Assembly (NCBI RefSeq): GCF_025506335.1
Contig: NZ_JANZYO010000002.1
Coordinates: forward strand, 590,272 to 654,271
Direction of reading: 5' to 3'
Origin: Mumia quercus
Lineage (GTDB): Bacteria > Actinomycetota > Actinomycetes > Propionibacteriales > Nocardioidaceae
Length of the DNA stretch: 64,000 nucleotides
Shown here: piece by piece, positions 51,968 through 62,676 of the stretch
Layout: the number at the start of each line of letters is the position of its first letter
Numbering within the stretch: position 1 is the first letter of the stretch
Notes under the pieces: generated by a model
What the model saw: only the letters and a program-made list of their open reading frames with translations
Databases searched by the model: none
What the model was told of the DNA's origin: nothing
Translations under genes and position numbers: made by a program

Positions 51968-52791
51968 CTGACGACCTCGCCCTGGACGAGCGCCTGCGCG
52001 CGCTGGATGCCGCCCCCGCCGACGACCCGATCGACCGCAACCACCAGAAACAGCTCCTGGAGTCGCTGCTGTCCGACGAGGACCGACGCCCGCTCCGACG
52101 ACTCGCCTGGATCGGTGCGGCTGCTGCGACGGTCGCAGCAGCAGCCGTTGTCGTCCCCGCCACCACGGGCGGACAGCCCGCCTTCGCCGACTGGACCTCC
52201 GAGTCGAGCGCCGTCGCACCCGCCGACGCCGAGGCGTTGCGCACCGCCTGTCTCGATCAGGTCGGCGCCACCGTGGGTGGCGACGGCGCTCCCGAGATGG
52301 CGAGCAGCGACCCGGCGACCCGGCTGGCCGACCGGCGCGGCGACTGGGTCTCCGTCCTGCTGACCAGCACCCGGACCGACCGGTACCAGTTCACCGTGGC
52401 CTGTCTCGGCAGACTCCCCGGCGGATCTACCAGCGACCCGAAGGACGTGACTCACGTCGTCTCCGGCGGAGGCGGGTTCGGAGCGCCGGATGGGCATGAG
52501 CTGGTCGAGGGCGCGATGGCGGAGTTCACCGTCGGCGGCGGATTCCTCGGGCTCGGTCACAGCGAACGCGCGGCGACGACCCACGGCGAGGTCGGCCCCG
52601 AGGTCGCCGCGGTGACCCTCCACGCCGGTGGGCAGGTCGTCGAGGCGTCCGTGGAGGACGGGACGTACGCCGCGTGGTGGCCCGGGCCTCTCTTCGCATC
52701 GTCCGAGGCGGAGGCGAGCGTGCGCTACGACGTCACCCTTCGCGACGGCACGGTGCTGTACGACGTCGACCCGGTGCACCCGCCTGCATGA
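51964..52791 (+). CDS. Putative membrane-anchored anti-sigma factor
   Basis: 275 residues. The N-terminal ~45 residues are acidic and soluble (LALDERLRALDAAPADDPID), then one hydrophobic segment, RRLAWIGAAAATVAAAAVVVPATT at about 44-66, places residues 70-275 outside the cell. That outer part is acidic and Gly/Ala-rich with two Cys residues. The 1-TM layout and translational coupling with the ECF gene suggest an anti-sigma or cognate accessory protein, but no ZAS zinc motif (HxxxCxxC) is present, so this remains inference. Confidence 0.7.
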   Translation: MTDDLALDERLRALDAAPADDPIDRNHQKQLLESLLSDEDRRPLRRLAWIGAAAATVAAAAVVVPATTGGQPAFADWTSESSAVAPADAEALRTACLDQVGATVGGDGAPEMASSDPATRLADRRGDWVSVLLTSTRTDRYQFTVACLGRLPGGSTSDPKDVTHVVSGGGGFGAPDGHELVEGAMAEFTVGGGFLGLGHSERAATTHGEVGPEVAAVTLHAGGQVVEASVEDGTYAAWWPGPLFASSEAEASVRYDVTLRDGTVLYDVDPVHPPA

Positions 52792-52827
52792 GCGGTCGCG
52801 CTGCACGGTCGCTGGGGCCGTCCTCGG

Positions 52828-53250
52828 TCAGAGGTCCTTGCGCAGATGTACGTCGTCGCGCCCGGGCGTGGGGACGGACTCCCAGCGGAAGGTCTCCTTG
52901 TATCCGTGACGCTCGTAGAAGTCGGGGGCCTGGAAGGTGAACGAGGTGACGAAGACGTGCGTGCATCCCCGACGCTCCGCCTCCTCTTCGAAGGCGGAGA
53001 GAAGAGCCGAGCCGTGGCCGCTGCCACGGTGCTCGGGATGGACCCAGGTCATGCCGATCCCGGCGGACTGACCCCACGTCCATCCCGAGAGACCGGCAAG
53101 CAGCTCGCCACCCTCCTCGATGCGGACGGTGAGCTCTCGCGCGGGCTCCACCTCGGGTGTCGCAGCGGCGTTGTACGCGTCCAGCTCGTCGCTGAGCCGT
53201 TGGTCGAGCGCGCTGTCGGCGGCACCGACGACTGGTGTGGGGTGGGTCAT
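52828..53250 (-). CDS. GNAT-family N-acetyltransferase
   Basis: 140 residues from ATG 53250. The acetyl-CoA-binding motif A is RGSGHGSALLSAFEEEAERRG (Q/R-x-x-G-x-G/A form) after WVHPEH. Motif B is FQAPDFYERHGYKETFRW. The acceptor is unknown. It lies 54 bp from the tmRNA terminator on the same strand. Confidence 0.82.
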   Translation of the reverse strand: MTHPTPVVGAADSALDQRLSDELDAYNAAATPEVEPARELTVRIEEGGELLAGLSGWTWGQSAGIGMTWVHPEHRGSGHGSALLSAFEEEAERRGCTHVFVTSFTFQAPDFYERHGYKETFRWESVPTPGRDDVHLRKDL

Positions 53251-53303
53251 AAGCGGGAGGGTGTCATGCCGCCGGGTCACGCGGAGCAAGACCCACGCGC
53301 ACG

Positions 53304-53336
53304 GCAGTGCCCTCGGCCGTCGGCCGAGGGCACTGC
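53304..53336 (-). terminator. tmRNA terminator
   Basis: GCAGTGCCCTCGGCC (53304-53318) and GGCCGAGGGCACTGC (53322-53336) form a perfect 15-bp stem with a 3-nt loop, 42 nt beyond the tmRNA 3' end. Read on the minus strand it is preceded by AATGTTTA. Confidence 0.8.
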
Positions 53337-53377
53337 TAAACATTGCCAAAGTGACCCCGCGCTGCGCGAGGGCCTCG

Positions 53378-53749
53378 TGGTGGAGCTGGCGGGAATCGAA
53401 CCCGCGTCCTCCAGCGCAGAGGTAGGACTTCTCCGAGCGCAGTCTGTTGTGTCGTTTTCTCAGCCCCGACGCTCGAACAGACACGTCGTCGACGGGCTCA
53501 GTCGCTGTAGATGTCCCCTGTCAGTCCCGCGACCGGACTCACAGAGCAAGCCTCCTAGCTGAGGCCGGTGACTGGGACGGAGGCGTTCCCAGGCCGACCC
53601 TCCGCTTAGCTCGCCTCAGGCGGCGAGGGCGAAGTCAGTGCGCTGATTCTTGGCACTTATTGGTTTCCAAGGAACGTTTACGAGATGACCTTGGATTCTC
53701 GGCTCGCTTCTCCTACGTCGTACGACCGAAGTCGAAACCGATCAGCCCC
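53378..53749 (-). ncRNA. ssrA: Transfer-messenger RNA
   Basis: A 372-nt tmRNA. The tRNA-like ends pair: GGGGCTG at the 5' side (down from 53749) with CAGCTCC followed by ACCA (53378-53388). The T-arm reads GGTTCGATTCC. The tag reading frame encodes AKNQRTDFALAA followed by TGA near 53640-53600, ending in the usual ALAA proteolysis signal. It rescues stalled ribosomes together with SmpB, whose gene lies about 0.9 kb upstream in the same direction. Confidence 0.96.
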
Positions 53750-53810
53750 GCTGTGTAGTTGTGCTTGAAGGGTACCTGGTCCAACCAGCCCGAGACGAGC
53801 GGTATTCCGC

Positions 53811-54686
53811 CTAGCCGTCGAACAGTGTCAGCCCGTTGTGCCACAGGACGTCGCGCAGCCACTCGTCGCCGAGATCGAGCCGTACGAGGGACTCGACTTG
53901 GTGCGCGTACGAGTACGGGATGTTGGGGTAGTCCGAGCCCAGAAGCACGCGCGGTTGCAGGTCGCGCAGGCGCGGGAGGAGGTCGCGCGGGTACGGGGCG
54001 GTCTCCTCGGTGAAGTCCGTGAACACCATCGTCGTGTCGAGCCGCACGTACGGGTAGCGCTCGGCCATGTCGAGGAAGTCCTCGTACTCGGGGATCCCCA
54101 TGTGCGCGACGATCATCGGCAGCCGCGGGAAGGCGGCCATCACCTTGCCGATCAGTTCGGGACCCGTGTACGTCCCTGGGGCCGGCCCCGAGCCCGCGTG
54201 GACGACGACCGGGGTCTGGGAGTCGCTCAGCGCACCCCACACCTCGTCCAGCAGGGGATCGGTGGGATCGAAGTCACCCACCTGGACGTGGGTCTTGAAG
54301 ACGTCGACGCCGGCCTCGATCCGGGCGCGGACGTACGAGGCCGCCTCCGGCTCCGGATAGAACGTCGCGGACCTCAGCGCGTTGCCGTGGGTAGCGGCGA
54401 AGTCGGCCGCCCACGTGTTGAGGTACTCCGCCATCCCCGGCTTGTGGGCGTACGGCAGCGCGGAGTAGCGCAGGACGCCGATCGTCCCGAGGTAGTCGGC
54501 GCGCTCCTCGACGGGCCAGCGGTAGCGGATCGGCCAGGGCCTGCCCGTCAACGGACCCACGGCGTCGAAGTAGCCCCACACCTTGTCCATGACGCGCGGC
54601 GGGAGGAAGTGGACGTGGGTGTCGAAGAGTCCGGGGATGCCCAGCTCCGCGGCGAGCGCCGGGAGGTCGGCGTCGTCCAGGCTCAT
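53811..54686 (-). CDS. Amidohydrolase-2 family (TIM-barrel) protein
   Basis: 291 residues. Metal-binding features are [38 protein letters not shown] and [10 protein letters not shown], the set seen in amidohydrolase_2/ACMSD-like enzymes. Substrate unknown. It starts with a four-base overlap with the smpB stop (ATGA), so it is co-translated with smpB and sits between smpB and the tmRNA. Confidence 0.85.
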   Translation of the reverse strand: MSLDDADLPALAAELGIPGLFDTHVHFLPPRVMDKVWGYFDAVGPLTGRPWPIRYRWPVEERADYLGTIGVLRYSALPYAHKPGMAEYLNTWAADFAATHGNALRSATFYPEPEAASYVRARIEAGVDVFKTHVQVGDFDPTDPLLDEVWGALSDSQTPVVVHAGSGPAPGTYTGPELIGKVMAAFPRLPMIVAHMGIPEYEDFLDMAERYPYVRLDTTMVFTDFTEETAPYPRDLLPRLRDLQPRVLLGSDYPNIPYSYAHQVESLVRLDLGDEWLRDVLWHNGLTLFDG

Positions 54687-55162
54687 CCGGTCATGCCCTT
54701 GATCTTGCGCCCCACCTCAGCCTGCACGTCGCGCGTCGCCTGACGCTCGGCGATCGCCTGGCGCTTGTCCCAGGACTTCTTGCCTCGCGCCACCGCGATC
54801 TCGATCTTCGCGCGCCCGGACACGAAGTAGAGCGAGAGCGGCACGAGGGTGACACCCGGCGTCGAGACGGCTTTCTCGATCTTGGCGATCTCGCGGCGGT
54901 GCAGCAGCAGCTTGCGCTTGCGGCGGGCCGTGTGGTTGGTCCACGTGCCCTGCGCGTACTCGGGGATGTGCACCCCGTGCAGCCAGGCCTCGCCGCCCTC
55001 GATGTCGGCCCACCCGTCGGTGAGGTTCGCGCGCCCCTCGCGCAGCGACTTGACCTCGGTACCGGTGAGCACCAGACCCGCCTCGTACGTGTCGTCGATG
55101 TGGTAGTCGTGACGCGCCTTGCGGTTCTGGGCGATCAGCTTCTTCCCGGTCTCCTTGGCCAT
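54683..55162 (-). CDS. smpB: SsrA-binding protein
   Basis: 159 residues. The OB-fold core shows [51 protein letters not shown] and the disordered C-terminal tail [27 protein letters not shown]. It binds the tRNA-like domain of tmRNA and brings it to stalled ribosomes. The start has GGAGGA directly before ATG, so the actual SD is probably the AAGGGA about 12 bases upstream. Confidence 0.96.
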   Translation of the reverse strand: MAKETGKKLIAQNRKARHDYHIDDTYEAGLVLTGTEVKSLREGRANLTDGWADIEGGEAWLHGVHIPEYAQGTWTNHTARRKRKLLLHRREIAKIEKAVSTPGVTLVPLSLYFVSGRAKIEIAVARGKKSWDKRQAIAERQATRDVQAEVGRKIKGMTG

Positions 55163-55220
55163 TCCTCCATTGTCCCTTCCATGTCCAGCGCATTCACGCC
55201 CGGGCACGTACGGTCGGACC

Positions 55221-56627
55221 GTGGCGAAAGAGGCGCGTGACACGCGGTGGAGCGCGCTCGTCGTCTGTCTGGTCGCGGGGTTCATGACGCTGCTCGACGT
55301 GAGCATCGTCAACGTCGCGCTCCCCTCGATCCGCAGCGGCCTCGACGCGACCGACTCGCAGATCCAGGTGATCGTCGCCGGGTACTCGCTCGCCTTCGGG
55401 ATCGTCCTCGTCCCGGCAGGGAGACTGGGCGACGCGCTGAGCCGCCGTACGGTCTTCTGCATCGGCCTCGTCGTCTTCACCGTCTCCAGCGCGGTCGCCG
55501 GAGCGGCCTCCGACCCGGGCTGGCTCGCCGCCGCGCGCGTCGCCCAAGGTGTGGGCGGCGGGCTCATCAACCCCCAGGTGTCGGGATTCATCCAGACGCT
55601 GTTCCGAGGCGAGGAGCGCGGACGGGCCTTCGGGCTCTTCGGCGCGATGGTCGGCATCTCCACGGCGGTCGGGCCCCTGCTCGGCGGCATCCTCGTCACC
55701 GTGGGCGGGGCCGAGCACGGCTGGCGGTACGTCTTCTTCGTCAACGTCCCGATCGGGGTCGTCGCGCTGTTCCTCGCGCTCCGGTGGCTGCCGAGGTCCG
55801 GGGAGCGCCGGCGCGAGTCCCTGGACCCAGTCGGCGTGCTGCTGTTCGGCACGGCCACGTTCCTCGTGCTCCTGCCGATGGTCGAGGGGTCGCGGGGAGA
55901 GTCCTTGTCGACCAGGCCGTGGTGGCTGCTGGGCGTCTCGGCGCTCCTGTTCGCCGCCTTCGTCCTGTGGGAGCGGGGCTGGGCGCGGTCCGGCCGCGCT
56001 CCCCTGCTCGACCTGTCGTTGATGCGGGTGCGCACGTACGTCCTGGGCATGGGCCTCGGCACGCTCTACTTCGCCGGGTTCACGTCGATCTTCCTCGTGC
56101 TGACCCTCTACCTCCAGAACGGCCTGGACTACAGCGCGTTCGAAGCCGGCCTCACCCAGATGCCGTTCGCCCTCGGCGCCGCGGCGGCTGCCGGGCTCGG
56201 CGGACGCCTGGTCGGACGGTACGGGCGGTCCCTCGTCGTCGCCGGCCTCGTCCTCGTCACCGTCGGCCTGGTCGGCATCGACCTGGCAGTCCCCCACCTC
56301 GAGAACCACGTCGGCCTGACCCTGTCGCCGCTGCTGCTCCTGGCCGGCGTCGGGGGCGGGTTCGTCATCTCGCCGAACGTGACCATCACCCTCTCGGAGG
56401 TCGACGTACGCCAGGCGGGCGTCGGCGGAGGCATGCTCCAGACCGCGCAGCGCGTCGGCAGCGCGATCGGCGTCTCGCTCGTCCTGGCGCAGTTCTTCAG
56501 CAGGCTCGCGGTCGACGGCGACTACGCGGAGGCGATGAGCCTCGCACTGCGGACGACGATCGCCTTCGTCGTCGGTGCGCTCCTCCTCGGGGTGGCCGAC
56601 CTCGCCACCAGCAGACGGCGCACCTAG
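55221..56627 (+). CDS. MFS drug/proton antiporter (DHA2, 14-TM type)
   Basis: 468 residues from GTG 55221. It has 14 predicted hydrophobic helices. Motif A is [13 protein letters not shown] and motif D1 is [13 protein letters not shown], the DHA2 hallmark. [16 protein letters not shown] and [20 protein letters not shown] are motif C-like. It exports cationic or amphipathic compounds by proton antiport. Its stop overlaps that of the convergent M23 peptidase gene by two bases. Confidence 0.9.
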   Translation: MAKEARDTRWSALVVCLVAGFMTLLDVSIVNVALPSIRSGLDATDSQIQVIVAGYSLAFGIVLVPAGRLGDALSRRTVFCIGLVVFTVSSAVAGAASDPGWLAAARVAQGVGGGLINPQVSGFIQTLFRGEERGRAFGLFGAMVGISTAVGPLLGGILVTVGGAEHGWRYVFFVNVPIGVVALFLALRWLPRSGERRRESLDPVGVLLFGTATFLVLLPMVEGSRGESLSTRPWWLLGVSALLFAAFVLWERGWARSGRAPLLDLSLMRVRTYVLGMGLGTLYFAGFTSIFLVLTLYLQNGLDYSAFEAGLTQMPFALGAAAAAGLGGRLVGRYGRSLVVAGLVLVTVGLVGIDLAVPHLENHVGLTLSPLLLLAGVGGGFVISPNVTITLSEVDVRQAGVGGGMLQTAQRVGSAIGVSLVLAQFFSRLAVDGDYAEAMSLALRTTIAFVVGALLLGVADLATSRRRT

Positions 56628-58000
56628 AGCCAGTTCATGGGGTTGGTCGTGTCACCGTCGAGCAGCACCATGAAGTGCAGGTGGCACCCGGTCGAGTAGC
56701 CCGTGCTCCCGACGTAGCCGATGACCTCGCCACGGCTGACCCGCTGACCGGGGTAGGTCGAGAATCGCGACAGATGGTTGTACGTGGTGGCGACGCTGCG
56801 CCCGCGCTTCTGACCGTGGGCGATGATGACGCGGTTGCCGTAGCCCGCGTTGTAGTAGCGGTCGATGACGCGCCCGCCTGCCGCCGCCCGCACGGGCGTG
56901 CCGCACCCGACGCCGAAGTCGGTGCCGTCGTGGAGCTTCCACACGTGCAGCACGGGGTGGAAGCGCATGCCGTACGAGGAGGTGATGGGGCCGGACACCG
57001 GGTACGACAGCGCGCTCCCGCTGTCGCCGCCACCGTTGCTGCCGCTGCCACCGCCACCGTTGCCGCCTCCGCCACCGCCCTTGGACGAGCTGGCGGAGCT
57101 CTTGTTCTTGGCCGCCTCCCGCTGCTTGCGCTCGCGTTCACGCTGGGCTGCCAGCCGCTCCTGCGCCGCGATCGCCTTCAGCTTGCTCGAGATCCGGCCG
57201 CGCTCGGACTCCAGCGCAGCCAGCTCGGAGGCGTCGGCCTGGCGCGCAGACGCGGCCGTCTTCTGCGCGGACGCGCTGGCCGCGACGAGCTCGGTGACTT
57301 TCGCGGCCTGCTCGCGCGCGGCCTGCTCGAGACGCTTCTGCTCCGCGAGGTTGTCCGCGGCCTCCTTGCGCTTGACCGCGACCTCGTCACGCAGCTTCTG
57401 GACCTTCTTGCGGTTCAGGTCCAAGATCACGCTCGTCGCCTCGAGGGTGTCGACCTTCGCGAGCCGGGCGTCGGTGACCGCCTGGTCCAGGCTGATCTGC
57501 TTCCCGTACGTCGCGGGGTCGACGCCGTTGACCAGCGCCGCGAACGCGCGCATGCTCGGCGACCCGCCCTGCAGCGACTCGACGGTCATCCGCTCGACCT
57601 CGCGAGCGGCACGGTTCTGGGTCCGACGGCCCTTCTTCGCCTGCTTCTTCGCGGTCTCGAGCGAGGCCTCCGCCTTGGTGAGCGCGGCCTGCATCGCCAG
57701 GTCGCGAGCCTGCGCGGTCGCCAGCTTCCCCTGGGTGGTCGCCAACGCCGTACGGGCCGCGGAGAGCGTCGCCTGCGCGCTCTGGAGCGCCTTGGTCGCA
57801 GCCGCCAGGCGCGCACTCGACTGGTCGAGCTGCGCGCGGGCGCCGGAGATCTCGGCCTGGACCTCCTTGCGGCGATGGTTCAGGTCACCCTTGTCGTCAC
57901 CGGCACTCGGACTCGCGAGTGCCCCGGTCATCGTGACGACGACGGCGAGCGCGAGCGCGGTCCGCATGCGCCGACGCCGCGGAGAGACGCGAGAAGCCAC
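56624..58000 (-). CDS. Secreted M23-family (LytM) peptidoglycan hydrolase with coiled coil
   Basis: 458 residues from GTG 58000 (ATG 57967 is an alternative). Signal peptide ALALAVVVTMTGALA is followed by a long coiled coil, residues ~38-285 (KEVQAEISGARAQLDQSSARL...). A Gly-rich linker leads to the LytM domain from ~330: SYGMRFHPVLHVWKLHDGTDFGV, then TGCHLHF with the catalytic His pair. The layout is that of EnvC/RipC-type activators and hydrolases, the partner of FtsEX. It lies 90 bp downstream of ftsX. Confidence 0.9.
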   Translation of the reverse strand: MASRVSPRRRRMRTALALAVVVTMTGALASPSAGDDKGDLNHRRKEVQAEISGARAQLDQSSARLAAATKALQSAQATLSAARTALATTQGKLATAQARDLAMQAALTKAEASLETAKKQAKKGRRTQNRAAREVERMTVESLQGGSPSMRAFAALVNGVDPATYGKQISLDQAVTDARLAKVDTLEATSVILDLNRKKVQKLRDEVAVKRKEAADNLAEQKRLEQAAREQAAKVTELVAASASAQKTAASARQADASELAALESERGRISSKLKAIAAQERLAAQRERERKQREAAKNKSSASSSKGGGGGGNGGGGSGSNGGGDSGSALSYPVSGPITSSYGMRFHPVLHVWKLHDGTDFGVGCGTPVRAAAGGRVIDRYYNAGYGNRVIIAHGQKRGRSVATTYNHLSRFSTYPGQRVSRGEVIGYVGSTGYSTGCHLHFMVLLDGDTTNPMNWL

Positions 58001-58090
58001 AGGCCTGCCTCTGGTTAGGGGACGTTCCTAGGCGACGCTAACCCTCAACTTGAACAAGAGGGTGCATTTCGGCTGCTCGGCGTGCCGCCC

Positions 58091-59011
58091 CTAGACCTTG
58101 AGGTAGCGCCTCGTCATCACCAGGGTCGGCACGAGCGCCAGCAGCAGTGCGAGGACGCTCGTGTAGCCCATCACGGTGAACGCCTCCTGCCATCGGACCC
58201 AGGTGGTGAGGCCGGCGAGCCGGTCGCGCAGGAACCCGTACACCACGAACTGCATGAACGCGGCGAGTCCGCCGCACGCGAGGACGGCCGAGATCACCGC
58301 CGCGACCAGCGACTCGAGGATGAACGGCATCTGGATGTGCCACGACGAGGCACCGACGAGCCGCATGATGCCGATCTCGCGGCGCCGCGCGTACGCGGTC
58401 ATCCGGATGGTGTTGGAGACCTGCAGCACCGCGGCCACGATCAGCAGCAGCGACGTGCCGAGCGCGGCCCAGCGCAGCTTCGACAGGACTTCGAACAGCG
58501 GGGCGAGGAGATCGCGCATGCTGACGACCCCGGCGACGCCGTCGAGTCCGCTGACCTGGCTCACGACGCCCTCGAACTGGTTGGGGTCGCGCAGGGTCAC
58601 CATGTACGACGTGCCGAACGACTCCGGCCCGAGCGCCTCCAGCTGCTTGCGGCCGTCGGCGTTCTGGCCGAGGTACTCCTGCGCCTGCTCGTAGTTGCGC
58701 TCAGGGCTCCACCGCTCGAACGAGCGGACCTCGGGGTTGTCGTCGAGCGCGGCCTCGACCGTCTTCTCCTGCTCCTCCGTCGCCCGCCCACCGACGCACG
58801 TGTCCGCCGACGAGTTCTGGGTGCAGAGGTTAACCTGGATCTGAAGACGGTCGCCGTAGTACTTCTCCGTACGGTCGGCCTGGGCCTGCAGCAGCAGACC
58901 CAGCGACGCGAGCACCAGCGAGACGCTCATGGTGACGACGAGCGAGACCGTCATCGAGAAGTTGCGCCGGAGCCCCGTCGTGAGCTCGGAGAGAATGCTT
59001 CCCAGTGCCAT
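58091..59011 (-). CDS. ftsX: Cell-division ABC transporter permease FtsX
   Basis: 306 residues with the FtsX topology: TM1 near 20-42 (VSLVVTMSVSLVLASLGLLL), a large extracellular loop (~50-175) with Cys pairs, and three C-terminal helices (LGTSLLLIVAAVLQVSNTIR, ESLVAAVISAVLACGGLA, TSVLALLLALVPTLVM). The loop probably contacts the downstream M23 hydrolase. In a complex with FtsE it couples ATP hydrolysis to septal hydrolase activity. Confidence 0.95.
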   Translation of the reverse strand: MALGSILSELTTGLRRNFSMTVSLVVTMSVSLVLASLGLLLQAQADRTEKYYGDRLQIQVNLCTQNSSADTCVGGRATEEQEKTVEAALDDNPEVRSFERWSPERNYEQAQEYLGQNADGRKQLEALGPESFGTSYMVTLRDPNQFEGVVSQVSGLDGVAGVVSMRDLLAPLFEVLSKLRWAALGTSLLLIVAAVLQVSNTIRMTAYARRREIGIMRLVGASSWHIQMPFILESLVAAVISAVLACGGLAAFMQFVVYGFLRDRLAGLTTWVRWQEAFTVMGYTSVLALLLALVPTLVMTRRYLKV

Positions 59012-59020
59012 CGGTCCTCG

Positions 59021-59710
59021 TCAGTCCTCGTAGCCGTACGCGCCGCGCGACTGGTCGCGCACCAGCACGCCGCCGCTGAGCTCGATCACGCGCTTGCGCA
59101 TCTGGTCGACGATCCCCGCGTCGTGGGTCGCCATGATCACGGTGGTGCCCGTGCGGTTGATCCGGTCGAGCAGCTTCATGATGCCGACCGACGTCGTGGG
59201 GTCGAGGTTGCCGGTGGGCTCGTCGGCGATGAGGATCATCGGCCGGTTGACGAATGCCCGCGCCACCGCGACGCGCTGCTGCTCACCGCCGGACAGCTCG
59301 TCGGGCATCCGGTCGCCCTTGCCCTCCAGGCCGACCAGCTCGAGCGTCTCAGGGACCACACGACGGATCTCCGAGCGCGGCCGGCCGATCACCTGGAGCG
59401 CGAACGCGACGTTCTCCGAGACCGTCTTGTTGGGCAGCAGCCGGAAGTCCTGGAAGACGGTGCCCAGCTGGCGGCGCAGCTTCGGGACCTTCCAGTTGGC
59501 GAGGCGGTTGATCTCCTTGCCGGCCACGAACACACGCCCGGTCGTCGGCCGGGTCTCCCGGAGGAGCATGCGCAGGAACGTGGACTTGCCGGAGCCGGAC
59601 GTCCCGACGAGGAAGACGAACTCGCCCTTCTCGATCTCGAGACTGATCTTCTCGAGCGCCGGTCTGGGCTGCCCCGGATAGGTCTTGCTGACGTTCTCGA
59701 AGCGGATCAC
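59021..59710 (-). CDS. ftsE: Cell-division ATP-binding protein FtsE
   Basis: 229 residues from GTG 59710. Walker A is GTSGSGKST, the Q-loop FQDFRLL, the signature [14 protein letters not shown] and Walker [13 protein letters not shown]. It is the ABC ATPase partner of FtsX. It starts 19 bp after prfB and ends 9 bp before ftsX, so prfB-ftsE-ftsX-M23 form one run. Confidence 0.96.
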   Translation of the reverse strand: MIRFENVSKTYPGQPRPALEKISLEIEKGEFVFLVGTSGSGKSTFLRMLLRETRPTTGRVFVAGKEINRLANWKVPKLRRQLGTVFQDFRLLPNKTVSENVAFALQVIGRPRSEIRRVVPETLELVGLEGKGDRMPDELSGGEQQRVAVARAFVNRPMILIADEPTGNLDPTTSVGIMKLLDRINRTGTTVIMATHDAGIVDQMRKRVIELSGGVLVRDQSRGAYGYED

Positions 59711-59729
59711 CGTGCGAGTGTAATCAGCC

Positions 59730-60845
59730 CTACTTGGCGGCGGCCTCAGCGCCACGCCGCCAGCGGATCCCTGCCTCGATGAAGTCGTCGATCTCGCCGT
59801 CGAAGACCGCCTGCGGGTTGCCGGTCTCGTGCTCCGTACGGAGGTCCTTGACCATCTGGTACGGGTTCAGGACGTATGAGCGCATCTGGTCGCCCCACGA
59901 GGCCTGGACGTCGCCGCGCAGCTCGTCGAGCTGGGCGCGCTCCTCGGCCTTCTTGAGTGCGAGCAGCTTCGCCTTGAGGATGACCATGGCGCTCGCCTTG
60001 TTCTGGAGCTGGCTCTTCTCGTTCTGGCAGCTGACCACCGTGCCCGTGGGGATGTGGGTCAGGCGGACGGCGGAGTCGGTCGTGTTGACGCTCTGACCAC
60101 CCGGGCCGGAGGAGCGGTAGACGTCGACGCGGATCTCGTCCTCGGGGATGTCGATCTGGTCGGTCTGCTCGAGGACCGGGACCACCTCGACGGCCGCGAA
60201 CGACGTCTGGCGACGGCCCTGGTTGTCGAACGGGCTGATCCGCACCAGCCGGTGGGTGCCGGACTCCACGGACAGCGTGCCGTACGCGTAGGGCGCCTTG
60301 ACCGCGAACGTCGTCGACTTGATGCCGGCCTCTTCCGCGTACGAGGTGTCGTAGACCTGGACGGCGTACTTGTGCTTCTCGGCCCACCGGACGTACATGC
60401 GCTGGAGCATCTCCGCGAAGTCGGCGGCGTCCACACCCCCGGCCCCGGAGCGGATCGTGATCAGCGCGTCGCGCTCGTCGAACTCTCCGGACAGCAGCGT
60501 CCGGACCTCGAGGCCCTCGACGGCCTTCTGCACGCGCTCGAGCTCGGCGTCCGCCTCGGAGAGGGTGTCGGCGTCGTCCTCCTCGCGGGCCAGCTCCACG
60601 AGGACCGCGAGGTCGTCGATGCGCTGGCGGAGCGTCGTCGCGCGCTCCAGCTCGGACTGCAGCGCGGAGAGCTTGCCGGTCACGGCCTGCGCGTTCGCCT
60701 GGTCGTCCCACAGGTCGGGCGCGGCCACCTGCTCCTGCAGCGTCGCGACCTCCGCACGGATCGCGTCGAGGTCGAGGACGGCCTCGATCGACGACATCGT
60801 CGTGTCGAGTGCCTTCAGAGCTGCGTCGTAGTCGCGTTGTGCCAC
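59730..60845 (-). CDS. prfB: Peptide chain release factor 2
   Basis: 371 residues from GTG 60845. The stop-codon-reading tripeptide SPF lies in [15 protein letters not shown] (RF2 type), and the catalytic GGQ in [19 protein letters not shown]. It terminates translation at UGA and UAA. No programmed frameshift is present: the N-terminal frame runs straight through, as is usual in actinobacteria. Order prfB-ftsE-ftsX-smpB is shared with mycobacteria. Confidence 0.96.
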   Translation of the reverse strand: MAQRDYDAALKALDTTMSSIEAVLDLDAIRAEVATLQEQVAAPDLWDDQANAQAVTGKLSALQSELERATTLRQRIDDLAVLVELAREEDDADTLSEADAELERVQKAVEGLEVRTLLSGEFDERDALITIRSGAGGVDAADFAEMLQRMYVRWAEKHKYAVQVYDTSYAEEAGIKSTTFAVKAPYAYGTLSVESGTHRLVRISPFDNQGRRQTSFAAVEVVPVLEQTDQIDIPEDEIRVDVYRSSGPGGQSVNTTDSAVRLTHIPTGTVVSCQNEKSQLQNKASAMVILKAKLLALKKAEERAQLDELRGDVQASWGDQMRSYVLNPYQMVKDLRTEHETGNPQAVFDGEIDDFIEAGIRWRRGAEAAAK

Positions 60846-60915
60846 AACGACGAGGGTACCTGTCACACCCTCGAAGACCGCCCGTGGGCGCGTCAGGGGC
60901 AGACCGCGGGGCGCT

Positions 60916-62676
60916 CTACCGGGTGAGCGCCGCGCACGCGGCGCCCTGGCAGTCCGGGAACGCCTCGAGCCGGCGCACGAGCGCCTGCACCGCCGGGTCG
61001 CGGGGGTTGTAGCGGTTGGTGTGCTCGTACGCTCCCGGCCGGGAGAGCCCGGTGTAGTACTCGTAGACGAACCCTGCCGGGTCGCCGCCGCGCGTGTCGT
61101 ACCGCGCGAGCATCGCGTCGGCGGAGCGGATCGCGACGTACGAGGGGGTCTCCAACGAGATCGACTCGCTGTCGGGATCGTTCGGGTCGCGGTGAGGCGG
61201 CCGCGTGTGCTCGACGAACGCGTAGCGCGACCACGCCGCCCGCGGGTTGCGCAGGATCGGCAGCAGCGACCGCCCGTCGCGCAGCGGGTCGACCCTCAGC
61301 CCGGCGATCTGCTCGTACGTCGCCGCGAGGTCGATGTTCTGGACGACCTGGTAGCGCGGACCGCGGGCCACGCCCGGCCCCGCGATGACCAGCGGCACGC
61401 GGATGTCGGTGTCGTACGGGGTCGTCTTGCCGCGACCGAGGCGCTTCTGGCCCAGGTGGTAGCCGTTGTCGCTCGTGAAGACGATGTAGGTGTCCGGGCC
61501 GACGGTGCGCATGACGGTGCCGATCATGTCGTCGAGCGACTGAGCCATGCGGATGCGGTCACGGTGGAAGCGGCGCATCCGGTTGACGGCGCGCTTGTTG
61601 AGCTTGGCGGTCTGGCCGAACATCGGAGCGGGCCGGCCGTCGGCGTAGCGCGGACGCGACGCCGAGCGGTTGGCGTTGAACCCGGGCAGCTTCGCGGCGT
61701 CGATCTTGTCGCAGCGGACAGGACCGCAGTCGCCGTAGCGCTTGGCCGGGTTCTTCTTGGCCTTCTTGCCCTTGAGCGCCCGGTCGCGCAGCGCCGGCGG
61801 GAACAGCGGCTCGTCCTTGCGGACCTTCTTGGCCCCGCGGCTGTGGACCGAGGTGGGGGCGAGCTCGAGGAAGTACGGGGTGCCGCTCTTCTCGGCGCTG
61901 CGGATGAACTTCGCCGCCCGCCGGGTGAGCACGTCCGTCGAGTAGTCCGAGCCGCGCGTGCCGAACTTGCGCGACGTGACCTTGCCGGTCGAGGGGACCT
62001 TCGTCGCCAGGTTGTAGTCCCACATCCCGTACAGGTTGCTCGTGAGCCCTTCGAAGGTGCTCCAGCCTTGCGGGGCATCGCTGCCCGGCGCGCCTCTGTA
62101 GTAGTTGAGGAACTTGCCGAAGAACCCGGTGCGGTAGCCGCTCTGCGGACGCGAGATCGCGTACGCGAAGGACTTCTTGTCGTTGCCCGCCTTCACCCAG
62201 GCCGAGTGGCCCCCGATCGGGTTCGCGGGGTCCAGGCCGACGGTGTTGATGAAGACCTTGGAGTTGTGCGGGTACATCCCGGTCATCAGCGACGCGCGCG
62301 ACGAGCAGCACAGCGAGTCGACGACGAAGCTGCGCTTGAAGTCGGCGCCGCGCTTGCGCAGCTTGGTGAGGTTGCGCATGTACGGAACGATCGACATGTC
62401 GAGGTCGTCGGCCAGGATCGTCACGACGTTCGGCTTGTAGCGCGACGCCCCTGCGGGGACAGCTGCGGCGACCGGGCCGGCGGCAGCGGCGGCGCCGCCC
62501 GCCTTCAGCGCGCTCGCGTCGACACCCGCGGCCACACTGCCGGCAGCACTGGTGCCGGACGGTGTGCTCGCCGAGACGGGCGCGGGCTCGTCCGTCAGCT
62601 TCACTGCGACGGCGGCCGAGGCGACCAACGTGACGGCGAGCGCCGTCACGACGGCACGGCTACCCGAGAAGCGCAC
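60916..62676 (-). CDS. Secreted sulfatase
   Basis: 586 residues from GTG 62676, with GGAGG seven bases upstream. Signal/anchor helix [16 protein letters not shown]. The active-site motif [11 protein letters not shown] fits C-x-(P/S)-x-R, so the first Cys of CCSSR should be converted to formylglycine. Metal-site residues are ILADDLDMS near residue ~85 and [15 protein letters not shown]. It hydrolyses sulfate esters outside the cell. No adjacent formylglycine-generating enzyme is seen. Cys pairs ([16 protein letters not shown]) suggest disulfides. Confidence 0.88.
   Translation of the reverse strand: MRFSGSRAVVTALAVTLVASAAVAVKLTDEPAPVSASTPSGTSAAGSVAAGVDASALKAGGAAAAAGPVAAAVPAGASRYKPNVVTILADDLDMSIVPYMRNLTKLRKRGADFKRSFVVDSLCCSSRASLMTGMYPHNSKVFINTVGLDPANPIGGHSAWVKAGNDKKSFAYAISRPQSGYRTGFFGKFLNYYRGAPGSDAPQGWSTFEGLTSNLYGMWDYNLATKVPSTGKVTSRKFGTRGSDYSTDVLTRRAAKFIRSAEKSGTPYFLELAPTSVHSRGAKKVRKDEPLFPPALRDRALKGKKAKKNPAKRYGDCGPVRCDKIDAAKLPGFNANRSASRPRYADGRPAPMFGQTAKLNKRAVNRMRRFHRDRIRMAQSLDDMIGTVMRTVGPDTYIVFTSDNGYHLGQKRLGRGKTTPYDTDIRVPLVIAGPGVARGPRYQVVQNIDLAATYEQIAGLRVDPLRDGRSLLPILRNPRAAWSRYAFVEHTRPPHRDPNDPDSESISLETPSYVAIRSADAMLARYDTRGGDPAGFVYEYYTGLSRPGAYEHTNRYNPRDPAVQALVRRLEAFPDCQGAACAALTR

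Noticed and set aside
53404..53745. Open frames through the tmRNA locus
   Set aside because: The region is explained by the tmRNA structure; only the short tag frame is translated.
60500..60866. Programmed frameshift in prfB
   Set aside because: The 371-codon frame is continuous with no in-frame UGA near codon 25, so RF2 is translated directly.
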